7,203 bases of DNA from Desulfobacterales bacterium S5133MH16 (lineage in GTDB: Bacteria; Desulfobacterota; Desulfobacteria; Desulfobacterales; UBA11574): positions 1 to 7,203 of the forward strand of contig MAXL01000307.1 in the NCBI GenBank assembly GCA_001751005.1. Direction: 5' to 3'. Below are positions 1 to 5,728 of the stretch, one piece after another. Each line of letters starts with the position of its first letter. Position 1 is the first letter of the stretch. The notes beneath the pieces were generated by a model. The model was given only the letters and a program-made list of their open reading frames with translations. It made no database searches and was not told where the DNA came from. The translations under genes were made by a program, and so were the position numbers.

Positions 1-73
1 AGACTAATAAAATCTCAATGTCAAGAAAACTCGCAATTTGTTTCATCGATTTTGTTTGAGATTTTTATTGTCT
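1..73. repeat. Imperfect 18-nt inverted repeat at window edge
   Basis: Bases 1-18 (AGACTAATAAAATCTCAA) and 56-73 (TTGAGATTTTTATTGTCT) are reverse complements except for one inserted T and one missing A. They are separated by 37 nt of AT-rich sequence. The left arm begins at base 1, so the repeat may extend beyond the window. The right arm is followed by a T-rich stretch (74-90), so this could be the AT-rich stem of a terminator for an unseen gene to the left. It could also be a pair of operator half-sites for the TRAP operon, or an old transposon end. The arms are seen directly; the function is open. Confidence 0.5.
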
Positions 74-78
74 TCCTT

Positions 79-146
79 TTGATTTTGTTATATCGGGATG
101 TTGATAAATACGGCAATTACCTAACGCTTTGAAATTCAGCTATAAC
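79..146 (+). promoter_or_regulatory. Weak candidate promoters for the TRAP operon
   Basis: Two sigma-70-like candidates lie in the 171-nt leader. One is TTGATT (79-84) with GATAAA (103-108) at an 18-nt spacing, each matching four of six consensus bases. The other is TATAAC (141-146), five of six for a -10 box but with only a poor -35 (TTACCT, 117-122). The second would give an untranslated leader of only about 20 nt. Neither is strong, and no sigma-54 -24/-12 element with correct spacing was found. One of them, or a promoter outside the window, should drive dctPQM. Confidence 0.25.
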
Positions 147-156
147 ATTTAACGAG

Positions 157-164
157 AAGGAGGT
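157..164 (+). promoter_or_regulatory. Strong Shine-Dalgarno that decides the dctP start
   Basis: AAGGAGGT is a near-perfect anti-16S match. It ends 8 nt before the ATG at 172, but only 2 nt before an in-frame TTG at 166. Spacing therefore favours ATG 172 as the true start and removes two residues from the longest possible reading. Confidence 0.85.
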
Positions 165-171
165 CTTGATT

Positions 172-1170
172 ATGAAAAAAATTTTTCTATCTTGCCTGGC
201 TGCAACCCTGTGCGTCGCCTTATTATCAACAGGTGCCCTGGCAGCGGAAGCTGCACCAATCAAGCTGACATTCAGCATCTTCTTTCCCCCTACCCACGGT
301 CAGACAAAAGCTGCAATGGACTGGGCCAAGGAAATTGAAACCCTCACCGACAATAAAGTGCAGATCACCGTTTTCCCCGGCGGAACCTTGACAAAAGCTC
401 CCCAATGTTACAGCGGCGTGGTCACGGGAATTTCAGATTTGGGATTCAGCCTCTTCGCCTATACCCGAGGACGCTTTCCGGTCATGGCGGCAGTCGATCT
501 CCCCATGGGCTATCCGGATGGAAAAGTGGCCAGCAAGGTCGCTCAGGAATTTGCAAAGACCTTCAAGCCTGAAGAGCTAAATGACGTAAAAGTTCTCTAT
601 CTTCATGCTCACGGCCCGGGCCTTCTTCATACAAAAAAACCGGTAAGAAAACTTGAAGATCTCAAGGGCATGAAAATCAGAGCTACCGGTCTAAGCGCCA
701 AGGTAGTTGAAGCTCTCGGCGGTGTTCCGGTGGCAATGCCCCAGGGTCAAACCTATGAATCTTTGAATAAAGGGGTTGTAGAGGGAACATTTGGCCCCAT
801 GGAGGTTCTAAAAGGGTGGAAACAGGGCGAAGTTATCAAATATACGACCGAATGTTACAGCGTCGGCTACACGACCACCTTTTTCATTGTTATGAATCTT
901 GACAAGTGGAACGCCCTTCCGGCTGATATACAGAAGGTTTTTGAAACGGTCAGTGAAAAATATGTGGGGGTTCACGGAAAGGTATGGGACAGCACCGATG
1001 AAGAAGGCAGGAAATATACAGTAAGTCTGGGCAACGAAATTATACCCCTGTCTGATGAAGAAAGTGCCAGATGGCGCAAGGCTGTGGAACCGGTTATTAG
1101 CGATTATATTACCAATAATCCCAACGGCGACGCACACGTCAAAAAAATCAGAGAATTGATGTCCCAATAA
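172..1170 (+). CDS. dctP: TRAP transporter periplasmic substrate-binding protein, DctP family
   Basis: This 332-residue protein is the solute receptor of a tripartite ATP-independent periplasmic transporter; it captures a small carboxylate and hands it to the DctQM membrane complex. Residues 1-24 form a Sec signal peptide (MKK, hydrophobic core, ALA-A cleavage near residue 24/25). Mature family hallmarks follow: the KLTFSIFFPPTHG strand, WAKEIETLTDNKVQITVFPGG (51-71), and KLEDLKGMKIRATG (160-173). In this last motif Arg170 is the position that in the family normally salt-bridges the ligand carboxylate. GVVEGTFGPMEV (201-212) and the long C-terminal helices also fit, and the length is typical (about 330). 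The start is ATG 172, chosen from Shine-Dalgarno spacing. It is first in an operon with dctQ and dctM. The strong ribosome site and the stem-loop after the gene fit the usual excess of binding protein over membrane subunits. The substrate is not readable; dicarboxylate, keto-acid and other organic-acid specificities all occur in the family. Confidence 0.95.
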   Translation: MKKIFLSCLAATLCVALLSTGALAAEAAPIKLTFSIFFPPTHGQTKAAMDWAKEIETLTDNKVQITVFPGGTLTKAPQCYSGVVTGISDLGFSLFAYTRGRFPVMAAVDLPMGYPDGKVASKVAQEFAKTFKPEELNDVKVLYLHAHGPGLLHTKKPVRKLEDLKGMKIRATGLSAKVVEALGGVPVAMPQGQTYESLNKGVVEGTFGPMEVLKGWKQGEVIKYTTECYSVGYTTTFFIVMNLDKWNALPADIQKVFETVSEKYVGVHGKVWDSTDEEGRKYTVSLGNEIIPLSDEESARWRKAVEPVISDYITNNPNGDAHVKKIRELMSQ

Positions 1171-1309
1171 CATAATGCTTTAATTTAATCTTTAAAAGTT
1201 ATCTACTTGTTTTTACATTCAAATGCTTTTTATATAAAGGGGTTGCCTTGCGCCAAACAGGAGGTTTTAGGGCAACCCCGAATTTTATGGCGCATGGCCA
1301 ATAGCTACA
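1171..1309 (+). other. 139-nt dctP-dctQ intergenic region
   Basis: The first 65 nt are very AT-rich. They contain a possible internal promoter: TTGTTT (1207-1212) with TATATA (1231-1236), 18-nt spacing, four of six matches in the -10 box. The remainder holds the GC-rich hairpin described separately. No small gene with a convincing ribosome site was found. AGGAGG at 1259-1264 has no start codon at a usable distance: the nearest downstream ATG, at 1287, is 22 nt away and opens a frame of only five codons. Confidence 0.4.
1239..1294 (+). promoter_or_regulatory. GC-rich hairpin, possible H-type pseudoknot, between dctP and dctQ
   Basis: GGGGTTGCC (1239-1247) pairs perfectly with GGCAACCCC (1271-1279), giving a 9-bp stem with a 23-nt loop. 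Within the loop, TGCGCCA (1249-1255) is the exact reverse complement of TGGCGCA (1288-1294), so a second 7-bp helix could form with downstream sequence in pseudoknot order. The bases after the first stem (GAATTTTATGG) are not a clean U-tract, so a strong intrinsic terminator is unlikely. An attenuator, an RNA processing or stabilising element that keeps dctP mRNA above dctQM, or a translational control element for dctQ all fit. Pairing is seen directly; the role is inferred. Confidence 0.6.
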
Positions 1310-1795
1310 ATGGATTCCTTTGAAAAAATATCTCACGCTATGGCACGGAGACTATACTGGATTGCCGGGGTTGCCATTGTTGTCATGATGCTTCTTACCT
1401 GTGCGGATGTGGTTTTGCGCTATTTTCGAAAGCCCATCCCCGGCACCTATGAGTTAGTCTGTTTTTTGGGGGCTGCGGCAGTTGCATTCGCCATGGCCCA
1501 TACGTCAGTGGAAAGAGGTCATGTGGCAGTAACCTTTGTGGTTAGCCTTTTCCCGCGCAGAATTCAGGGTCTGATTGAAAGCATCACCACATGCTTTGGG
1601 CTGTTTTTTTTTACATTAATCGCATGGCAGTCCGTAATTTATGCAAATGATCTTCGTCTTTCCGGCGAGGTCTCGTTGACCCTGGAACTCCCTTTTTATC
1701 CATTCGTATACGGGATTAGTTTTTCGGCAGCAGTGGTTTGCCTGATATTGGTCTCGGATCTGTTTAAGAGCTTTTTGAAACTATTTGAGAAATGA
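1310..1795 (+). CDS. dctQ: TRAP transporter small membrane subunit, DctQ family
   Basis: This 161-residue inner-membrane protein has four predicted hydrophobic helices, at roughly residues 15-38, 46-64, 87-111 and 128-150, the fixed topology of DctQ. The family pattern is clear: CADVVLRYFRKPIPGTYELVCFLGA (31-55), then AMAHTSVERGHVAV (61-74), and a final helix with a basic tail. DctQ clamps the large DctM subunit and is needed for transport. The start is ATG 1310: the frame is closed by a TAG at 1268-1270 and no other usable start precedes it. No Shine-Dalgarno sits at a normal distance from this ATG, which is unusual next to the strong site of dctP. Expression may rely on the structured leader or low-level initiation. 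The stop overlaps the dctM start by ATGA, so dctM translation is probably coupled. Confidence 0.93.
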   Translation: MDSFEKISHAMARRLYWIAGVAIVVMMLLTCADVVLRYFRKPIPGTYELVCFLGAAAVAFAMAHTSVERGHVAVTFVVSLFPRRIQGLIESITTCFGLFFFTLIAWQSVIYANDLRLSGEVSLTLELPFYPFVYGISFSAAVVCLILVSDLFKSFLKLFEK

Positions 1796-3093
1796 GTCTG
1801 ACAACCACAGGAATCATAGGTATTATCGTACTGGTTCTCCTTCTCTATTCTAAAATGCCTGTGGGCTTTGCCATGGGTTTTCTGGGATTGATGGGATTCA
1901 GCTACGTGGTGAATTTTGAAGCAGGCTTTAATCTTTTGGTGCGTGATGTCTGGGATGTTTTTTCTTCCTATAATTTAACCGTGATCCCCTTATTTGTATT
2001 TATGGGGCAGATTGCTTTTCACGCCGGTATCAGCCGAAGGCTCTATGATTCTGCCTATGTATTGTTCGGCCACCGCAGGGGTGGTCTTGCCATGACAACA
2101 GTCGGTGCCTGTGCCGGGTTTTCGGCCATATGCGGCTCGACCAATGCCACAGCGGCAACCATGGCTACCGTTACCCTTCCTGAAATGAAACGGTACGGAT
2201 ATGATATGAGTCTTGCCACCGGCACTGTGGCCGCAGCAGGAAGCCTGGGCATTCTTATACCTCCCAGCGTGATTTTCATTGTTTATGGAATTATGACCGA
2301 GCAGTCCATCGGCAAACTTTTTGCTGCGGGAATTCTGCCCGGTATTCTTCTCTGCTTTCTTTTTTTGATGACCATTTACCTCAGGGTCATGATAAATCCC
2401 TCCCTTGCCCCTCCCGGCCCCAAGACCAGTTTCAAGGAAAAATTCAGATCCTTTGCCGGTGTGGTTGAAACTTTGATACTGTTTGCCCTGGTCATGGGAG
2501 GTATTTTTTTCGGCATTTTTACCCCAACCGAGGCGGCTGCTACAGGTGCTTTCTTGACCATCCTTATCGCGGTTTTCAGAAAGCAACTCACATGGCATGC
2601 GTTTACCAAATCCCTGGCAGATACCACCAAAATAAGCTGTATGATAATGGTAATCGTAACCGGCGCCGTAATATTCGGCCATTTTATGGCCATTACCAGG
2701 CTGCCTTATGAACTGGCCGAATGGGTGAGTTCTCTTCCTCTCCCTCCCCATGCCGTTATGGGTGTGATCATTTTGGTCTATCTTTTCGGGGGCTGTTTTA
2801 TGGACGCGCTGGCCATGATTATGCTGACCATCCCCATATTTTTTCCGGTGGTTCAAACCCTTGGGTTTGATCCGATCTGGTTCGGCGTGGTGATTGTATT
2901 AATTACCGAGATGGGGGTAATCACGCCGCCCGTAGGGGTCAATGTTTATGTGGTTTATGGGGTTGCCAAAGATGTTCCATTGGAAAAAATCTTCAGGGGG
3001 GTTTTCCCCATGCTCTTGGCCTTGCTTCTATGCAATCTGATCCTTCTTCTATTTCCCCAGATCGCTCTATTCCTGCCAAGCCTTATGCATTAA
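1792..3093 (+). CDS. dctM: TRAP transporter large permease subunit, DctM family
   Basis: This 433-residue polytopic inner-membrane protein is the ion-coupled (usually Na+) transport subunit of the TRAP system. Family signatures run in order: KMPVGFAMG (21-29), the long glycine/alanine/serine motif GACAGFSAICGSTNATAATMA (105-125), GSLGILIPPSV (150-160), FTPTEAAATGAF (243-254), GGCFMDALAMIMLTIPIFFPV (333-353) and the second hairpin-loop motif ITPPVGVNVYVV (377-388). The two helix-break regions around 110-120 and 378-384 correspond to the inverted-repeat substrate and ion sites of the ion transporter superfamily. The length is typical for the unfused form. Its ATG overlaps the dctQ stop (ATGA), and only a weak GAG-like ribosome site precedes it, so translational coupling is likely. 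Its stop codon shares bases with the stop of the convergent argC gene. Confidence 0.96.
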   Translation: MSLTTTGIIGIIVLVLLLYSKMPVGFAMGFLGLMGFSYVVNFEAGFNLLVRDVWDVFSSYNLTVIPLFVFMGQIAFHAGISRRLYDSAYVLFGHRRGGLAMTTVGACAGFSAICGSTNATAATMATVTLPEMKRYGYDMSLATGTVAAAGSLGILIPPSVIFIVYGIMTEQSIGKLFAAGILPGILLCFLFLMTIYLRVMINPSLAPPGPKTSFKEKFRSFAGVVETLILFALVMGGIFFGIFTPTEAAATGAFLTILIAVFRKQLTWHAFTKSLADTTKISCMIMVIVTGAVIFGHFMAITRLPYELAEWVSSLPLPPHAVMGVIILVYLFGGCFMDALAMIMLTIPIFFPVVQTLGFDPIWFGVVIVLITEMGVITPPVGVNVYVVYGVAKDVPLEKIFRGVFPMLLALLLCNLILLLFPQIALFLPSLMH

Positions 3094-3118
3094 ATGGAAA
3101 AAGGAACCATCATAAGGC
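3080..3118. terminator. Candidate bidirectional hairpin over the convergent stop codons
   Basis: GCCTTATG (3080-3087) and CATAAGGC (3111-3118) are perfect reverse complements. An inner pair, ATGG (3094-3097) with CCAT (3107-3110), stacks directly on the right arm, leaving a 6-nt bulge (3088-3093) and a 9-nt loop. The structure encloses both stop codons, so it forms in either transcript. Neither side has a following U-tract, so it is not a standard intrinsic terminator. It is the only visible candidate for 3'-end formation or protection of two genes with no space between them. It also encodes the last residues of both proteins. Confidence 0.4.
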
Positions 3119-4127
3119 CGGCGGTTTCATCAAGTCCGAGCATAATGTTCATATTCTGAACCGCCTGTCCTGCTGCGCCTTTTACCAGGTTATCGATGGC
3201 GGAAATCAGGATAAGGCGATTATTACGTTCATCCAGTTTAAAACCCAGATCGCAATAATTGGTTCCCCGAACATGCAATACATCCGGCAGCCGATTGTCA
3301 GGACATATTCGGATAAAAGGACAGCCGGAATAAAAAGAGGCCAAACAGTTTTGAATCTCTTCGGGGTTTATCTTCTTAACAGGGTTGGCATATATTGTCG
3401 TTAGTATCCCACGGGTCATGGGAACAAGATGTGGAACAAAACTAATCTTCACCGGAGATCCTGCTTCCCGGCTTAGTACTTCTTCCATCTCCGGATTATG
3501 TCTGTGCTCTGCAACCTTGTAAGCCTTGAATGACTCGTTGACCTCGCAAAAATGTGTTGTCAGCGACACCCCTCGACCGGCACCGCTGACCCCTGATTTT
3601 GAATCCGCAATAATGTTGTTGATATCTATTAATTTGCTCTTCAATAACGGCACCAGGGGTAAAAGCACACCGGTGGGATAACATCCGGGGGAACCGATCA
3701 GAACCGCATTTTTTATGGTGTCAAAATAGACTTCACAAAGTCCGTAAACCGATTTTTCAAGTAAATCCCCGGCAGTATGGGGCTGATAAAAAGACTCATA
3801 TGTAGCCAAATCCTTGAATCTGAAATCAGCGGAAAGGTCGATGACCTTCTTGCCTCGTATAATAAGTTCGGGCACAAACTTCATGGGAAGCCTGTGGGGA
3901 AGTGCCGTAAATACAACATCAGCCTTGTCACAAACCGTATCCACAGACAGTTCTTCGCAAATAAGATTGACAACTCCTCTCATTGACGGATAGATCGTGT
4001 CAAACTTCACGCCGGCGTACTGGCGGGAAGTTATGACCGTCAGCTCTATATCGGGATGACCGCAGAGTATCCGCACAAGCTCGGCTCCGGCATACCCGGT
4101 GGCGCCAATTACACCGACTCGTATCAT
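3090..4127 (-). CDS. argC: N-acetyl-gamma-glutamyl-phosphate reductase (arginine biosynthesis)
   Basis: ArgC reduces N-acetyl-glutamyl phosphate to the semialdehyde with NADPH, the third step from glutamate to ornithine and arginine, in the cytoplasm. The 345-residue protein is full length for the type 1 family. The N-terminal Rossmann motif GATGYAGAELVRIL lies at 8-21. The active-site signature IGSPGCYPTG (144-153) places the catalytic cysteine at Cys149. DSKSGVSGAGR (175-185), EHRHNPE (207-213, with the catalytic-region histidines) and the C-terminal NLVKGAAGQAVQNMN (313-327) are all intact. The ATG start has a strong AAGGAGGT. It lies 116 nt downstream of livF on the same strand and may be read through from the liv operon or have its own promoter. 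No other arginine gene is in view. Its stop overlaps that of the convergent dctM within TTAA. Confidence 0.97.
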   Translation of the reverse strand: MIRVGVIGATGYAGAELVRILCGHPDIELTVITSRQYAGVKFDTIYPSMRGVVNLICEELSVDTVCDKADVVFTALPHRLPMKFVPELIIRGKKVIDLSADFRFKDLATYESFYQPHTAGDLLEKSVYGLCEVYFDTIKNAVLIGSPGCYPTGVLLPLVPLLKSKLIDINNIIADSKSGVSGAGRGVSLTTHFCEVNESFKAYKVAEHRHNPEMEEVLSREAGSPVKISFVPHLVPMTRGILTTIYANPVKKINPEEIQNCLASFYSGCPFIRICPDNRLPDVLHVRGTNYCDLGFKLDERNNRLILISAIDNLVKGAAGQAVQNMNIMLGLDETAGLMMVPFSI

Positions 4128-4243
4128 AAAACCTCCTTATGGTTATTGAAGTTTCTCAATTGAAAATTGAAGAATGTAATTCGCATACAAATACTTGAAC
4201 ATTGGATATTATCCGCTACGCATATGCCGCACGTTATCTTGCA
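4128..4243 (-). other. 116-nt livF-argC intergenic region with argC ribosome site
   Basis: On the minus strand a strong Shine-Dalgarno AAGGAGGT (4131-4138) ends 4 nt before the argC ATG. Upstream of it is a weak AT-rich hairpin: TTCT plus CAATT (4153-4161) pairs with AATTG and AGAA (4165-4174) with one bulged A and a 3-nt loop. Two short palindromes, GCATATGC (4219-4226) and GGATATTATCC (4204-4214), lie nearer livF. No clear promoter or U-tailed terminator is visible, so argC may be partly co-transcribed with livMGF. Confidence 0.4.
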
Positions 4244-4957
4244 TCATCCGCCCAAATACGCATTTTTTACTTCCGGATTGTCCAGAAGCTCTTCAGAACT
4301 CCCTTCCAGCACAAGGTTGCCGTTCTCCAGGACATAACCCCGTTGGGCAAATTGAAGCGCCATACGGGCATTCTGTTCGACAAGAAGAATGGTCGTCCCT
4401 TCCTGATTGAGCTCTTTGAGGGCATCGAACACGCTCATCATCAACAAGGGGGCCAGCCCCATGGAGGGTTCGTCTAAGAGCATGATCTTCCTTCCGCTCA
4501 TAAACGCCCTTCCGATGGCAAGCATCTGCTGTTCGCCGCCGCTCAGGGTTCCGGCCTTCTGTTTTTTTCGCTCCTCAAGACGAGGGAAAATCGTGAAAAT
4601 CCAGTTGAGGTCCTCTTGGATTTTATCTCTGTCATTTCTTGCAAAACAGGCCAGCCTGAGGTTCTCCATAATCGTCAGGTTGCCAAACAACCGTCTTCCC
4701 TCGGGAACATGAGAAATGCCGAGCTTGCTGACCACCTTGTCAGCGGAATATTGCAGCAAATCTTTCCCCATAAAGGTCATTTTGCTCCCCGCTTCAACCG
4801 GTATCAACCGGGAAACAGCGCGCAGGGTTGTGCTCTTTCCGGCCCCATTGGCTCCGATGATGCATACGATCTCGCCGTCATTGATCTCAAAGCTTATGCC
4901 GTGAAGTGCGCGGATATTATCATATGAAACACCAAGGTTTTCCACGGATAGCAACAT
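4244..4957 (-). CDS. livF: Branched-chain amino acid ABC transporter ATPase, LivF type
   Basis: This 237-residue cytoplasmic ATPase is one half of the heterodimeric motor of a HAAT-family importer. Walker A is GANGAGKST (35-43), the signature motif is LSGGEQQ (138-144), and Walker B is IMLLDEPS (158-165) followed by the D-loop MGLAP. The usual Q-loop and H-loop positions read VPEGRRLFGNL (84-94) and VEQNA (193-197), with Glu and Gln in place of Gln and His. This is the normal LivF pattern, also found in E. coli LivF, and not a defect. The C-terminus ENGNLVLEGSSEELLDNPEVKNAYLGG is a LivF hallmark. Its ATG overlaps the livG stop by one base (TAATG), implying coupled translation. It is the last liv gene, with argC 116 nt downstream. 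Confidence 0.96.
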   Translation of the reverse strand: MLLSVENLGVSYDNIRALHGISFEINDGEIVCIIGANGAGKSTTLRAVSRLIPVEAGSKMTFMGKDLLQYSADKVVSKLGISHVPEGRRLFGNLTIMENLRLACFARNDRDKIQEDLNWIFTIFPRLEERKKQKAGTLSGGEQQMLAIGRAFMSGRKIMLLDEPSMGLAPLLMMSVFDALKELNQEGTTILLVEQNARMALQFAQRGYVLENGNLVLEGSSEELLDNPEVKNAYLGG

Positions 4958-5727
4958 TAGACCACCGCCTCTTTGCCCAGATAGGCATCAATTACTTTGG
5001 GATCATTCTGAATTTCTTCGGGTGTGCCATGGGCAATAACCCGGCCGAAGTCGAGGGTCTGAATGATCTGGCAAAGTTCCATTACCATTTTCAACCGGTG
5101 CTCGATGAGAAAAATGGCCAGCCCCAGCTCTTTATGGACACGGCGGATTATCTCCATCATCTGAACCAGTTCTTCCGGATTCATCCCGGCGGTGGGTTCA
5201 TCTAAAAACAGTATTTTGGGTTCCGTAGCCAGTGCCCGGGCCATTTCAACTCTTCGCTGATCACCGTATGGCAGATTGGTTACCACCTGATCTGAAAGAT
5301 GGTCTACTCCCACGATCTTCAAAAGATCATAAGCTTTGGCCTCGATCTCCGCTTCTTGTTTGTATCGCCGGGGAGTGCCGAAAAACGCTCCTATCAGGCC
5401 GTAGCTGATCTTTGAATAACGGGCCATTTTGACATGCTCCAGGACGGTCATGTGTCGCCAGAGTTGTAAGTTCTGGAATGTTCTACCGATGCCCATGGAC
5501 GCAATCCGGTGAGGTTGGAGACCGGTTATTCTGGCGCCGCCCAGATAAATATCACCTTGAGTAGGCTTATAGATACCGGTAATGAGATTAAAGATCGTGG
5601 TCTTGCCTGCGCCGTTGGGCCCGATCAGACCTCTGATCTGGCCGGCTTCAATCTCCAGATCGTAGTTGTTGACGGCCCGCAACCCGCCAAAGTCATGGCT
5701 CATTTTTTCAACCCGAAGCAGCAGCAT
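4957..5727 (-). CDS. livG: Branched-chain amino acid ABC transporter ATPase, LivG type
   Basis: This 256-residue ATPase is the partner of LivF. Walker A is GPNGAGKT (36-43), the Q-loop is RTFQNLQLW (82-90), and Walker B is KILFLDEPTAGMNPEE (171-186). The switch histidine is His210 in LIEHRLKMVM. The signature motif is the LivG-type variant NLPYGDQRRVEMARAL (151-166), in which PYGDQ replaces LSGGQ. LivG also keeps the insertion between helical and catalytic parts (about 104-130) typical of this subgroup. It begins one nucleotide after the livM stop (TAGCATG) behind an AAGAGGGT ribosome site, and its stop overlaps the livF start. LivG thus has the canonical His while LivF does not, the expected asymmetric pair. 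Confidence 0.96.
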   Translation of the reverse strand: MLLLRVEKMSHDFGGLRAVNNYDLEIEAGQIRGLIGPNGAGKTTIFNLITGIYKPTQGDIYLGGARITGLQPHRIASMGIGRTFQNLQLWRHMTVLEHVKMARYSKISYGLIGAFFGTPRRYKQEAEIEAKAYDLLKIVGVDHLSDQVVTNLPYGDQRRVEMARALATEPKILFLDEPTAGMNPEELVQMMEIIRRVHKELGLAIFLIEHRLKMVMELCQIIQTLDFGRVIAHGTPEEIQNDPKVIDAYLGKEAVV

Positions 5728-5728
5728 G

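Noticed and set aside
112..127. Sigma-54-like GG...GC pair upstream of dctP
   Set aside because: The GG and GC are separated by 12 nt instead of the required 10, and the flanking consensus (TGGCAC, TTGCA) is absent.
172..243. Lipoprotein signal in DctP (LSC at residues 6-8)
   Set aside because: The cysteine is too close to the N-terminus and is followed by the hydrophobic core. A standard cleavage site after ALA near residue 24 fits better.
808..1173. 121-codon minus-strand frame
   Set aside because: It is antisense to the 3' part of dctP and has no recognisable domain or convincing ribosome site.
1239..1290. Intrinsic terminator after dctP
   Set aside because: The stem is good but the loop is long and only a four-base T run, offset by three bases, follows. 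dctQ and dctM clearly belong to the same operon, so partial attenuation is the most that can be claimed.
1990..2856. Long 288-codon open frame on the minus strand
   Set aside because: It lies entirely antisense to dctM, whose protein shows all family motifs. The predicted peptide is rich in His, Gly, Lys and Asn without hydrophobic cores or recognisable motifs, as expected from the reverse of a membrane-protein gene.
3030..3404. 124-codon plus-strand frame spanning the dctM end and argC
   Set aside because: It overlaps two well-supported genes, and its peptide resembles no known family.
4202..4477. Plus-strand frames opposite the livF 3' end
   Set aside because: They are antisense to a clear ATPase gene, have no ribosome site and are compositionally a shadow.
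4244..4957. LivF lacking the Q-loop Gln and switch His
   Set aside because: Glu and Gln at these positions are usual for LivF proteins and do not indicate an inactive ATPase.
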